Below, in pieces: positions 51,147-59,651 of a DNA stretch of 64,000 nt. The notes beneath the pieces were generated by a model, which was not told the origin of the DNA, did not search any database, and saw nothing but the letters and a program-made list of their open reading frames with translations. This DNA is from JBDHWG01 sp046328505 (GTDB taxonomy: Bacteria; Chloroflexota; Anaerolineae; Epilineales; JAHCIE01). Numbering within the stretch: the stretch's first letter is position 1; the number at the start of each line of letters is the position of its first letter. Both the position numbers and the translations under genes were made by a program. The stretch covers positions 620,001 to 684,000 of the forward strand of contig JAXLWL010000003.1 of NCBI GenBank assembly GCA_046328505.1, in the 5' to 3' direction.

Positions 51147-52520
51147 TCATCTGGCCGCCAGGATGGTCCCATTCTCCCCGACGATCCAGCCGCTCGCGGG
51201 GCCGGTGAGAGCCACGCCATACAGAGCCGAGTGCGTCGGGCTGGTGGTCTGATACCATTGCCCGTGCGCCAGCCGCAGGATCGTGCCGCCCGCGCCGACC
51301 GCCCACCCGTCCTCGGGGCCACTCAGGGCGATGGCGTTGAGATCGGCCGTCGTGGGGCTGCCTGCCGTTTCCCAGGCGCCGTCGCGCAGGCGGAGAATTA
51401 CGCCACCCCTGCCGACGACCCAGCCGTTGGTAGGATCGCTCAAGACAATCGCGTTCAGCCGATTGTAAGTCCTCAACGTCGATTCGATGCTCCATATCCC
51501 GTTCTGCAAGCGCGCCCCGTGCCCAAAAACACCCGGATAGGATGAGCTTGCGTCGAAGCCAACGGCCCAGCCGTCGTTCGGGCCCGTGAGCGCCAGGGAC
51601 CGCAGCTCAAGCCAGCGCGTGATAGGTGGCTCAGGACGCTTCTCCCGCGCCGCCGGCAGCGAAATGGCGCTCCACGTGCCGTGGTGCAGCCGCAGGATTG
51701 TGTCGGCGTCATCCCATAGATAGTTGGAGGCCGTGCCATCGCCCGCGGCCCAGCCCTCGTCCGGCCCGCTCAGCGCGATGGCGTACAGGCTGGACGATGT
51801 CGGGCTGGCCGCCTCGAATGCGCCGCCCTTGAGCCGCACGATGAGACCGCCGTCGCCCACGGCCCAGCCATCGCCGGGCGCGCTGAAAGCGACGGCGTTC
51901 AAATTCGTCCTCGTAGGGCTGCTCACCGAGGTCCAGGCGCCGCCGCTCAACCGCAGAATCTCGCCGAAGTCGCCGACGGCCCAGCCCTCATCGGCGCTCG
52001 GCAGCGCGATGGCGCGCAGGTTAGCGCCGGTCGGGCTTGGCGCGGTGACCCACGGCCCGGGAATGGGCTTGTGAGGCGCGGCCTGAGGCATATCTGGCAG
52101 CCAGACGCTGGAGGCAGGCGCGGCCACGAAATCCTGACCCGTCTGGTCGGGCGGCAATGAAACGCTGCGAGCCGCGGGCGTGAACACGTATCCCGGGCGG
52201 CTGGGGACAATCGAAGCGGTTCCCTCGCCGAGATCGTGGAGCGTGTAGTGGCCGTCGGAGTCGGTCGTGGTCACGCCATTGGGGCCAGAAGCGACGGTGA
52301 CATCGGCGACCGGCGTGCCATCTTCCATCGTGATACGCCCAGACACCGAGAACACCGCATCGCGCACGATGTGGCCCTGCGCGCCGACGGCCCAGCCGGT
52401 GTCAGGCCCGCTCGCTGTCGGCGGAGTATCGGCGCGAGCCGTGACGCGGAAGGCAGAGAACGTAAGCAGGACGAGCGCCGCCACAAAGGCTGTAGCGTAG
52501 AAGCATCTCTGATTGGTCAT
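51147..52520 (-). CDS. secreted GWAVG-repeat beta-propeller protein with a carboxypeptidase-regulatory-like domain
   Basis: 457 residues: signal peptide (MTNQRCFYATAFVAALVLL, cleavage near ARA), a carboxypeptidase-regulatory-like beta sandwich (VSGRITMEDGTPVADVTVASGPNG to about 120), then repeated blades of the form AIALSGPEDGWAVGAGGTILRL. These D-x-GWAVG-x-x-G-x-I motifs recur seven or more times, as in Ycf48-like propellers. Cell-surface exposure is inferred. ATG 52520 has AAGGAG upstream; the frame opens earlier at 52571. Confidence 0.8.
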   Translation of the reverse strand: MTNQRCFYATAFVAALVLLTFSAFRVTARADTPPTASGPDTGWAVGAQGHIVRDAVFSVSGRITMEDGTPVADVTVASGPNGVTTTDSDGHYTLHDLGEGTASIVPSRPGYVFTPAARSVSLPPDQTGQDFVAAPASSVWLPDMPQAAPHKPIPGPWVTAPSPTGANLRAIALPSADEGWAVGDFGEILRLSGGAWTSVSSPTRTNLNAVAFSAPGDGWAVGDGGLIVRLKGGAFEAASPTSSSLYAIALSGPDEGWAAGDGTASNYLWDDADTILRLHHGTWSAISLPAAREKRPEPPITRWLELRSLALTGPNDGWAVGFDASSSYPGVFGHGARLQNGIWSIESTLRTYNRLNAIVLSDPTNGWVVGRGGVILRLRDGAWETAGSPTTADLNAIALSGPEDGWAVGAGGTILRLAHGQWYQTTSPTHSALYGVALTGPASGWIVGENGTILAAR

Positions 52521-52650
52521 GGCTTCTCCTTGGCGCTTCACAAACCGGATAGGCCTCCTTTGATTATACAAGGGCCGCTGCTACAATCTGGCTACACGCC
52601 GACCACAAAAAGGCAATAAGGATAGCTTCGATATTCACGCGCCAAGCGCG

Positions 52651-52656
52651 TATAAT
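52651..52656 (+). promoter_or_regulatory. -10 element implying a leaderless CPBP transcript
   Basis: TATAAT ends only 6 bases before the ATG at 52663, so transcription would start at or within one base of the start codon. No ribosome site is seen and the -35 region is weak. Confidence 0.55.
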
Positions 52657-52662
52657 AGCCTC

Positions 52663-53367
52663 ATGCTGTGGATTCTCTTCACCCTGCTGCTCACCGCAGC
52701 CCTGGCGTACTTCAGCTATCGCAGCGCGCAGGTGCTCCCCTACCTGCCGCCCGACACCAACGTTCTTCTCTCGCTACCCGACTTCATCGCCCGACTCTTC
52801 GTCGTGCTGATCTGCATCGGGCTGGGGGTGTGGAGTGGGGCGGGAGCGGCGCGCCTCGGCTGGGTCTGGGACAACGCGCCGATTGATATCGCCCTCGGCC
52901 TGGTCATCGGCCTCGTTGCCCATGCCGTGCTATACCCGGCGACGGTATGGGCGGCGCGCGTCCTTGGCCCGCGCGCCTATTCGCCCCTCATCCTGCGCTA
53001 TGTCCTGCCGCGCACGCGCCGCCAGTGGCTTCTGGTTCCCCTGGCGTTCGTCGTCGCCGTGCTGCTGGAAGAGCTGCTATTTCGCTCACTGCTCGTCGGC
53101 GCGATGAGCATGGTCGCCCCGGCGCTGCTCCTGGCCGTCGTCGGCGCAATCGTGTTCGGCGCGATGCATCTGCCGCAGGGCTGGCTGGGGGCGGTTGTGT
53201 CCGGCATCGTCGGCCTCGGCCTGAGCTTGCTCTTCCTCGCCAGTGGAAGCCTCCTCGTCCCGTTCGCCGCCCACTACACATTCAACCTGGCCCAGGTCGT
53301 CCGCGCCGCCCGAGATCCCGAGGCAGCGGCGGATATTTTCACACACCCGGCGGCCAAAACCCCTTGA
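52663..53367 (+). CDS. CPBP-family intramembrane glutamic endopeptidase
   Basis: 234 residues, about seven helices. The active-site motifs are complete: Glu136-Glu137 and Arg141 in VAVLLEELLFRSLL, then His169 in FGAMHLPQ, and the later AAHYTFN (His204). This is the Rce1/CAAX-protease-like CPBP fold, which cleaves membrane-embedded peptides. ATG 52663 appears to be leaderless. The stop codon overlaps a promoter for the following small gene. Confidence 0.88.
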   Translation: MLWILFTLLLTAALAYFSYRSAQVLPYLPPDTNVLLSLPDFIARLFVVLICIGLGVWSGAGAARLGWVWDNAPIDIALGLVIGLVAHAVLYPATVWAARVLGPRAYSPLILRYVLPRTRRQWLLVPLAFVVAVLLEELLFRSLLVGAMSMVAPALLLAVVGAIVFGAMHLPQGWLGAVVSGIVGLGLSLLFLASGSLLVPFAAHYTFNLAQVVRAARDPEAAADIFTHPAAKTP

Positions 53368-53392
53368 CATTGCCGAACAAATGTTCTAAAAT
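53364..53392 (+). promoter_or_regulatory. consensus sigma-70 promoter of the small RHH-like gene
   Basis: TTGACA (53364-53369) overlaps the CPBP stop codon; after 17 bases comes TAAAAT (53387-53392). The start of the RHH-like gene is about 80 bases further on. Confidence 0.8.
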
Positions 53393-53475
53393 AGGGCAGC
53401 AGAAGTTCGTTTCAGGCGCGTCTCGCGGAGGGAGGGTCTGCGGGATGAGCCACGACATGGACAGAGGAGGCATTT

Positions 53476-53670
53476 GTGCCCAGGCCGCGCAAGTACAAGA
53501 GGCCAACCAACCAGACGGTCACGTTTGAGGAGACCGAGCTGCGGGAGATTCGGCGGGCTGCTGCCGCCACCCGCGAGCCGGTCAGTGTGTTCATTCGCCG
53601 CCTCTTCCTTCAGGCGCTTGGCGGCGAAGCGGAAGAGAGCAGCAACGGCAAGCCATCGCCCTCCCGCTGA
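53476..53670 (+). CDS. small ribbon-helix-helix-like protein
   Basis: 64 residues: a basic N-terminus (PRPRKYKRPTNQ), then TVTFEETELREIRRAAAATR and VSVFIRRLFLQAL, a strand-helix-helix layout matching the CopG/Arc ribbon-helix-helix fold. It may be a DNA-binding regulator. The start codon is GTG 53476 with AGAGGAGG 5 bases upstream. Its own strong promoter and terminator suggest high expression. The target is unknown; the neighbouring genes or its own promoter are the obvious candidates. Confidence 0.7.
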   Translation: MPRPRKYKRPTNQTVTFEETELREIRRAAAATREPVSVFIRRLFLQALGGEAEESSNGKPSPSR

Positions 53671-53698
53671 GGCGCAATGCTTGCCAGAGCCAGAGACG

Positions 53699-53740
53699 CA
53701 GGGGCGAGAGAGTCGTGTGACTTTCTCGCCCCTGTGTTTT
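53699..53740 (+). terminator. intrinsic terminator after the RHH-like gene
   Basis: CAGGGGCGAGAGAGTC pairs with GACTTTCTCGCCCCTG, followed by TGTTTT. Confidence 0.9.
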
Positions 53741-53810
53741 AAGCTGCTGCGTGCTGTTTGTGTCTGAAGGCCACGTGGGCGGCGCTGCCCGTGCCTCGGC
53801 CTGGCTCGCG

Positions 53811-54314
53811 CTAGGCGCGTACGATTTCGCTCAGCTCGCCCGTTCGCACGTCGTAGATCGCGCCGTGGATGGGAATGTCGTTGGGAATCAAGGGCGATTG
53901 GCGCAGGATCTGCACGTCATCCCGCACGCTCTGCTCGAGATCCGAGAACGGCAGGAAGTCATGGTCGGAGGCGTCGACACCCAGGTCCTCGTGAATCTTC
54001 GCCGCGAGGTCCTCGTTCTTGAAGGTCAACATGCCGCAATCCGTGTGGTGAATAACAACGATCTCGCTCGTCCCAAGGAGCCGCTGCGAGATGGCCAGGG
54101 AGCGGATCGCGTCGTCGCTGGCGCGTCCGCCCGCATTGCGAATCATGTGCGCGTCGCCGACGTCGAGTCCGAGGAACTTCTCGGGATGGAGACGAGCGTC
54201 CATGCACGTCAGCACGGCGACCTGGCGCGCCGGTGGCATGGGTAGGTCCCCGTGCTCAAAAGTATCGGCATACGGTTGGTTGGCAGCTAGAAACTGATCG
54301 AAATTGGTTGACAT
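53811..54314 (-). CDS. beta-class carbonic anhydrase
   Basis: 167 residues. Zinc ligands fit Cys37 and Asp39 (LTCMDARL, with the Asp-Arg41 dyad), His90 and Cys93 (VVIHHTDCGM). The short length and the C-M-D-A-R-L motif match the small bacterial beta-CA subclass. It interconverts carbon dioxide and bicarbonate in the cytoplasm. ATG 54314 is chosen from the family N-terminus; the frame opens at 54416. Confidence 0.92.
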   Translation of the reverse strand: MSTNFDQFLAANQPYADTFEHGDLPMPPARQVAVLTCMDARLHPEKFLGLDVGDAHMIRNAGGRASDDAIRSLAISQRLLGTSEIVVIHHTDCGMLTFKNEDLAAKIHEDLGVDASDHDFLPFSDLEQSVRDDVQILRQSPLIPNDIPIHGAIYDVRTGELSEIVRA

Positions 54315-54447
54315 CTCAGCCCGTCCTTTCGCTATGTTGTGTATCATGGCCAAGGGTTGGGACATCACGGGATGCGCCCGTCTCGAAAGTTTAGGAGACG
54401 CGCTAACTGTAATCAAGTCGCGGAAAGAAAATCCGCACGTTGGGGGA

Positions 54448-55143
54448 TCACAGGCCGCCGATGGACTGGAGTGCGCGGGGCAGGACCCAGATGCACACCG
54501 AGACGGCGGCCTGGCAGGCGATGCTGGCCGTCAGGGTGTAGCGCTTCGCGATGCCGCCGTAGATGAGTCCGAACGCGGCCATGACCAGGACGATAATTGC
54601 GAGGATGAGGGGGAACCCGATCGCCGGCGGGAAGTAGAGCACCAGCCCGGCCAGGCCGTACAGCAGGGCCGTGATCGCCACTCCCACTGCCGGCTGCAGG
54701 AAGCCGCGGAAATAGACACCGTCCGCGACGGGCGCGACGAGACAGAGGAGCAGCAAGAGCTGCTCCGGTTTTGCGTTGCTGAACAGGCGGGTCGCCGTCG
54801 AACCCAGCACCGACTGCCCGAGCACGGCGACGGGCAGGCCAATTGCCAACCCAATCACCAGACCGCGAAACAGCTCCATCGGGTTGTAGCCCAGTGGCGT
54901 GAGGCGCTTCCGGCCGAGTAGAATGCTGCCCGCCACCAGGATCGCCCACAGAATGATGAGGCGCACCGCCTGGTCCAGCGTCCACGTGGCGAGCGCCGTC
55001 GCCACGAACACCATGAACAGGGCGAGCGGCGGCAGAATGGGCCGGCGCGGGCGCGTGGTCTTGCGCCGGCGCCGGCGGGGCGCCGCCGCCGTCGTCTTCG
55101 GCTTACTGGCGGTCTTTGTCACAAAGTTCCCACAAACCCGCAT
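54448..55143 (-). CDS. CPBP-fold membrane protein lacking catalytic residues
   Basis: 231 residues: a basic N-terminal tail (PRRRRRKTTRPRR) and about six to seven helices. It shares the CPBP layout (LGYNPMELFRGLVIGLAIGL, then the motif-1 helix), but the catalytic Glu-Glu of motif 1 is replaced: VAPVADGVYFRGFL has Asp141-Gly142 before the conserved Arg146. The motif-2 His is also missing (LYGLAG). It therefore resembles an inactive homologue of the active CPBP enzyme 1 kb away and may be regulatory or scaffold-like. Confidence 0.65.
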   Translation of the reverse strand: MRVCGNFVTKTASKPKTTAAAPRRRRRKTTRPRRPILPPLALFMVFVATALATWTLDQAVRLIILWAILVAGSILLGRKRLTPLGYNPMELFRGLVIGLAIGLPVAVLGQSVLGSTATRLFSNAKPEQLLLLLCLVAPVADGVYFRGFLQPAVGVAITALLYGLAGLVLYFPPAIGFPLILAIIVLVMAAFGLIYGGIAKRYTLTASIACQAAVSVCIWVLPRALQSIGGL

Positions 55144-55194
55144 GCACTATTGGGCACGTCAAAATGACTGTCACCTCTTGAACCCGGCCGGGCT

Positions 55195-55454
55195 GTCATT
55201 GCGAGACCCCCGCCGTGTGACGGCATGCGCCGACACAAGAAACTTCCGAATGTCACCCCGAGCAGCGCGAGGGGTCTGGACTGCGAGCCTACCGCGGCCC
55301 AGATGCTTCGCTTCGCTCAGCATGACACCGCATGTGAAGTTTCTGAGGAGCGAAGCAATCCCGCGCCTTGCGAAAGACGGTCTAGCGCGGCAAGAGCAAG
55401 CCTTTCACCCACCGTGAGATTGCTTCGTCGGGCTACTGCCCTTCTCGCAATGAC
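55195..55454. repeat. GTCATTGCG element, copy I, split by a nested second palindrome
   Basis: The outer ends are GTCATTGCGAGA and CTCGCAATGAC. At about 55235-55345 a different palindrome (arms AGAAACTTC and GAAGTTTCT, with CACCCCGAGCAGCGCGAGG and CTTCGCTCAGCATGACAC inside) interrupts it. It fills most of the 350-base gap before the threonine aldolase gene; no gene is seen. Confidence 0.8.
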
Positions 55455-55493
55455 GCCACGTCAGTGTTGTGAGCAGCGCAGCTTCGTCTCTCG

Positions 55494-56537
55494 CTAGACT
55501 CGCACCGGCGCCAGGACCGCCTGGAATGCCGCGAGGGCCTTCTCGATGTCCGACGCCTCGATGCCATAGTGGGTGACGGCGCGGATACGGTGCGGGCCGT
55601 AGAACGCGCTGGCCAGCACGCCGTGCCCCTTGACTTGCTCCACCACCTCCGCCGCCGTCATGCCGTTCGTCACCTCGAAGATGACGATGTTGGTCTGCAC
55701 CTTGTCCATGTCGATGGCGACACCGGGCAGCTCGGCCAGGCCCTCGGCCAGCCGACGCGCGTTCGCCTGGTCGTCGGCCAGGCGATCTACCATCTCCGTG
55801 AGCGCCACGATGCCCGCCGCGGCGATGATGCCCGCCTGGCGCATGCCGCCGCCCAGAATCTTGCGCGTTCGGCGCGCCCGCGCGATGAACTCGACCGGCC
55901 CCGCCAGGATTGACCCGACCGGCGCCGATAGCCCTTTCGACAGGCAGAACTGCACCGTGTCCATGTCCTGCGTGATCGTCGAGGCAGGCACGCCCAGCGC
56001 CACGGCAGCGTTGAACAGCCGCGCCCCGTCCAGGTGCGTCCGCAGGCCATACCGCCGCGCCAGCTCGCCTACCTCGGCCATGTACGCCGGCGAGATGACC
56101 ACGCCGCCGCAGTAGTTATGGCTGTTCTCCAACGTGATGAGGCGCGTGCGCGGATAGTGCGGATTATCCGGGCGGATAGCCGCCTCGATCTCGGCCGGGT
56201 CCATCGTTCCGTCAGGGCGGTTGCGCACCGGCCGCGGCGTGATGCCGCCCAGCACGGCAGGCGCGCCCGCTTCGGCGATGAATGTGTGGGCCATGTCGCC
56301 CAGGATAAGCTCGTCGCCGCGCTGGCAGTGGGTCAGGACGGCGGCCACGTTGCCCTGGGTGCCGCTGGTGACGAGCATGGCGGCTTCCTTGCCGACCATC
56401 TCGGCCGCCATCTCCTCCAGGCGGTTGACCGTTGGGTCTTCGCCGTAGACATCGTCGCCGACTTCGGCCTCGGCGATGGCCCGCCGCATGGCGGGTGTAG
56501 GCTGGGTGACGGTATCGCTGCGCAGGTCAATGGGCAT
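55494..56537 (-). CDS. low-specificity threonine aldolase (PLP-dependent)
   Basis: 347 residues of the GntG/threonine-aldolase family: PIDLRSDTVTQPTPAMRRAI, GDDVYGEDPTVNRLE, VTSGTQGNVAAVLTH, LENSHNYCGGVV, HLDGARLFNAAVALG, and the PLP lysine region TVQFCLSKGLSAPVGSIL. It would cleave L-threonine or L-allo-threonine to glycine and acetaldehyde. ATG 56537 is used; the in-frame Met at 56555 lacks a better ribosome site. Confidence 0.92.
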   Translation of the reverse strand: MPIDLRSDTVTQPTPAMRRAIAEAEVGDDVYGEDPTVNRLEEMAAEMVGKEAAMLVTSGTQGNVAAVLTHCQRGDELILGDMAHTFIAEAGAPAVLGGITPRPVRNRPDGTMDPAEIEAAIRPDNPHYPRTRLITLENSHNYCGGVVISPAYMAEVGELARRYGLRTHLDGARLFNAAVALGVPASTITQDMDTVQFCLSKGLSAPVGSILAGPVEFIARARRTRKILGGGMRQAGIIAAAGIVALTEMVDRLADDQANARRLAEGLAELPGVAIDMDKVQTNIVIFEVTNGMTAAEVVEQVKGHGVLASAFYGPHRIRAVTHYGIEASDIEKALAAFQAVLAPVRV

Positions 56538-56608
56538 CTCAAGCGCTCCTCTCAACTAGCGAATCAGTGTTGCTAGACAAAGTGCCACTCACAGCACGAG
56601 TTCTCGCT

Positions 56609-56728
56609 GTCATTGCGAGGCGGGCGCTAGCCCGACGAAGCAATCTCACCGCGGCTTAGACCGACGCCTTTCCTGCGCCAAGCGGCGCTATGCAAAAGCG
56701 TGAGATTGCTTCGCTTCGCTCGCAATCA
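56609..56728. repeat. GTCATTGCG...CGCAATCAC palindromic element, copy J
   Basis: 120-base element in the gap between the threonine aldolase and the lipoprotein genes; the last base pair of the arm has diverged (CGCAATCAC). Confidence 0.85.
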
Positions 56729-56759
56729 CCATCTGCCGCTGTGTTTTCATGCGGCAAGC

Positions 56760-58337
56760 TCACGATCTATCAACAAACAACACGCGCACAGGGCCGCCGA
56801 CTTTCTGTGCCGCCGCCCCTGGCAGGCTCAAGATGATGCGCCCGTCGGCTTGCTGCGAGGCGGCATTCTGGATCGTGTTCCCCAGTGCGTCCTCGACGTG
56901 GAATGTGGCGCCAGTCGGAAAAGGGCCGAACGTCAGGCTGCGGTCATTCCCCACCGTGGCCTGGGCCGCGCACATCTGCCGACCGTCGGCCAGGGCGAAG
57001 CACGCCGCGCCCACGCCATTCTGGCCGTCCGAAACGACCTTGCCCGCCGCGCCCGGCAGCAGAGACTGTGCCCGCTGGAGCGCGGTGAAGGACGGCCGCT
57101 CCCGCCCGCCGGATGCGACGACACCGTAGACACCTTCCACGATCTCGCCGGCGTCGTTGCGGCGCAGGCTCTCGGGCGGCGTGTCCTGGCCGCCAAAGTA
57201 GTTGAGGCGCGTCCCCGTTGCCGCGCTCCACACGGCCGACATGAACGCCAGGTCGGCCTGTTCGCGCTCGGTGATGAAGAATCGCCACCACTTGCCTTGC
57301 TGCGAGCCAGGAATCGGGTCGGCGACCGGCAGACCATACTCGCCGACAAAGATGCCGAGCGGGTGCGGCAACGTGTAGCCACTCAGGATATTCTGATAGA
57401 AACGCGTCCGTCCGACAAGGCTGTACACCTCGCGCGGGTCGCCGGGCGACCAGACACTGTCGAAGATGTGGATAGTGATGAGATCCGGCGCCCACCCCTC
57501 GCGCTGGAACACGCCCAGCAAGGCGCGAAGGCGGTCTGTAGCGTTGGGGTCCGCCATGGGATGCTCGTACGGCGCGCCTTCCCAGTAGTTCTGCCCGTCG
57601 GTGGAGACCATGGTGTTCGGGGCGACCGACTTGACGGCGTCATAGGCGGCGCGAATCTGGCGGTAGTACGTCTCCACAGGGTAGTCGGCCTGGCGCTGGA
57701 GGTTGAGCTCATTGCCGATAATGATGAGCCAGGGCCGCGCCGTCGGGTGCAGCGTCGCCAGGCTCTTCGCCCGTGCCGCGACCGTCTCAGGCGTGTCCGC
57801 CGCATCCGTCTCCAGCACGAACGCGACGCGCCCCTGCTCCAGCGCCCGCACGACGTACTCGCGCCAGCCGCGGAAGGCGCTGGCGTCGTTCCGCACGCGG
57901 TTGTTCTCGTCGAACGTGCCGGGGTCGGCCGGGATGCGGGTGTAGCCGAAGGCGTTGGCCTTGCCGATGATGGGCGCGAGCAGGTCGGCCTGCTCCAGCC
58001 CGAATGGCACGGCCGGGGTTGGCACAGCCGTCGGTGGCGCGGGCGAGGGGGACGGCGCGGGTGTCGCCGCCCCGCCGGGGCGCGGCGCGGCGGCGATTGA
58101 GGTCGCCGCGGGCGTGGAAGATGGGGCGGCGGCGCGGGCCGCGGCAACGGTCGGCTGCGTCGTCATGACTGGCATGGTGGGCTGCGGCGCGACGGCGACC
58201 GGCGGCGGCGTTCCCTGCAAACGCTGGCACGCGCTCACGACAAGGGCGACCAGCGCCAGGACAAATAAAGCCCTCGCCCCCCCTCTCCCCTTGTGGGAGA
58301 GGGAGAAGGGGGGAGAGGGAGAACTCAACTCCGTCAT
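56760..58337 (-). CDS. lipoprotein with a glycosidase-like TIM-barrel domain
   Basis: 525 residues. The signal region ends in a lipobox LVVSAC, followed by a Pro/Ala/Thr-rich linker (to about 125) and a barrel-like domain: GYTRIPADPGTFDENN, WLIIIGNELNLQRQADYPVETYYRQIR with an N-E-L catalytic-type Asn-Glu pair, LITIHIFDSVWSPGDPREV and IFVGEYGLPVADP with a second candidate catalytic Glu. This resembles clan GH-A glycosidases. The start at 58337 overlaps the glutamate dehydrogenase stop by one base (TGATG). Residues 4-20 (LSSPSPPFSLSHKGRGG) are encoded by a palindromic repeat. Confidence 0.75.
   Translation of the reverse strand: MTELSSPSPPFSLSHKGRGGARALFVLALVALVVSACQRLQGTPPPVAVAPQPTMPVMTTQPTVAAARAAAPSSTPAATSIAAAPRPGGAATPAPSPSPAPPTAVPTPAVPFGLEQADLLAPIIGKANAFGYTRIPADPGTFDENNRVRNDASAFRGWREYVVRALEQGRVAFVLETDAADTPETVAARAKSLATLHPTARPWLIIIGNELNLQRQADYPVETYYRQIRAAYDAVKSVAPNTMVSTDGQNYWEGAPYEHPMADPNATDRLRALLGVFQREGWAPDLITIHIFDSVWSPGDPREVYSLVGRTRFYQNILSGYTLPHPLGIFVGEYGLPVADPIPGSQQGKWWRFFITEREQADLAFMSAVWSAATGTRLNYFGGQDTPPESLRRNDAGEIVEGVYGVVASGGRERPSFTALQRAQSLLPGAAGKVVSDGQNGVGAACFALADGRQMCAAQATVGNDRSLTFGPFPTGATFHVEDALGNTIQNAASQQADGRIILSLPGAAAQKVGGPVRVLFVDRS
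58282..58320. repeat. CCCTCTCCCC palindrome at the start of the lipoprotein gene
   Basis: The palindrome CCCTCTCCCCTTGTGGGAGAG lies between the start codon and the hydrophobic part of the signal peptide of the lipoprotein gene. The same element is found inside the YfhO-flippase gene. Confidence 0.85.
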
Positions 58338-59608
58338 CAGGGGTAGATGCCGCGGATTTCCAGGGCACGGGCGACGCGCTCGACCGCCAGGATGAGCGCC
58401 GCAGTGCGCAGATCGGTGCCTTTGTCCTGGGCAATGCGCAGAACGTCGTTGTAGCTTCGCGTCATGACGGCGCGCAGCTTGTCGTTGACCTCTTCCTCGC
58501 TCCAGAAGAAGAAGGCGATATCCTGCACCCACTCGAAGTAGGAGACGGTCACGCCGCCCGCGTTGGCGAGAATGTCGGGCACGATGAACACGCCGCGATC
58601 GTCAAGGATGTCGTCGGCCTCCGGCGTCGTCGGGCCGTTCGCGCCTTCCACGATCAGCCGCGCCTGGATTCTGTCGGCGTTCTTATCCGTGATCTGGTTC
58701 TCGAGCGCTGCCGGGATGAGAATGTCGCACGGCAGCTCCAGCAGCTCGGCGTTGCTGACTCGGTCGGCGTCGGCATAGCCGTCGACTCGGCCCATCTGGC
58801 GCACAGCGTCGATCACGCTGTCGATGTGCAGGCCGCGGGGGTTATAGATGCCGCCATACTGGTCACTCACGGCGACGACTTTCGCCCCATTCTCGACCAT
58901 CGCCTTGGCCGCGATAGAGCCGACGTTGCCGAAGCCCTGAACGACGGTGCGAGCGCCGGCCAGCGGCATGTCCATGGTGTGCGCGGCCTCGCGCGCGGTG
59001 TACACTACGCCGCGGCCCGTCGCCTCGACGCGGCCGAGCGAGCCGCCGACATCCACCGGCTTGCCCGTGACGACGCCCAGCACCGAGTGGCCCTTGTTCA
59101 TCGAGACGGTGTCCATGACCCAGGCCATTGTCTGGGGATTGGTGTTGACGTCGGGCGCGGGGATGTCCTCTTCTTCGCCGATCAGGATGGAAATCTCGGT
59201 GGCGTAGCGCCGCGTCAGGCGCTCCAGCTCGCGCATGCTCAGCTCGCGCGGATCGACCACGACACCGCCCTTCGCGCCGCCATACGGGATTCCGACGACC
59301 GCGCACTTCCACGTCATCCACATCGCCAGGGCGCGCACCTCGTCCAGGTCAACCTGGGGATGGAAGCGGATGCCGCCCTTGCTCGGCCCGCGCACCAGAC
59401 TGTGGTGGACGCGATAGCCTGTGAACATGCGGGTCGAATCGTCATCCATCTTGACGGGGAAATGCACCGTTAGCTCGCGCTGCGGCCGCCGCAACAGCTC
59501 GGCGACATCGGGCTGCACACTCAAGAATGAGAGCGCTTTGTCGAGCTGTAGGATTGCGTTGTGGTAAGCGTTTATGCGCTGGGTCGTCACCTCAGTCGGC
59601 GTCGACAT
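58337..59608 (-). CDS. gdhA: glutamate dehydrogenase (Glu/Leu/Phe/Val family)
   Basis: 423 residues. The substrate site has GPSKGGIRFHPQVDLDEV and WMTWKCAVVGIPYGGAKGG (catalytic Lys and the G-G-x-K-G-G loop), and PAPDVNTNPQTMAW carries the catalytic Asp. The Rossmann motif is VVQGFGNVGSIAAKAM. It would convert 2-oxoglutarate and ammonia to glutamate, or the reverse, with NAD(P)H. The preceding prs gene lies 43 bases upstream and the lipoprotein overlaps its end by one base. Confidence 0.92.
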   Translation of the reverse strand: MSTPTEVTTQRINAYHNAILQLDKALSFLSVQPDVAELLRRPQRELTVHFPVKMDDDSTRMFTGYRVHHSLVRGPSKGGIRFHPQVDLDEVRALAMWMTWKCAVVGIPYGGAKGGVVVDPRELSMRELERLTRRYATEISILIGEEEDIPAPDVNTNPQTMAWVMDTVSMNKGHSVLGVVTGKPVDVGGSLGRVEATGRGVVYTAREAAHTMDMPLAGARTVVQGFGNVGSIAAKAMVENGAKVVAVSDQYGGIYNPRGLHIDSVIDAVRQMGRVDGYADADRVSNAELLELPCDILIPAALENQITDKNADRIQARLIVEGANGPTTPEADDILDDRGVFIVPDILANAGGVTVSYFEWVQDIAFFFWSEEEVNDKLRAVMTRSYNDVLRIAQDKGTDLRTAALILAVERVARALEIRGIYP

Positions 59609-59651
59609 GGGTCCTCCCGTGGATTATCAGAATGGTCGAAAACAGGTCGTA

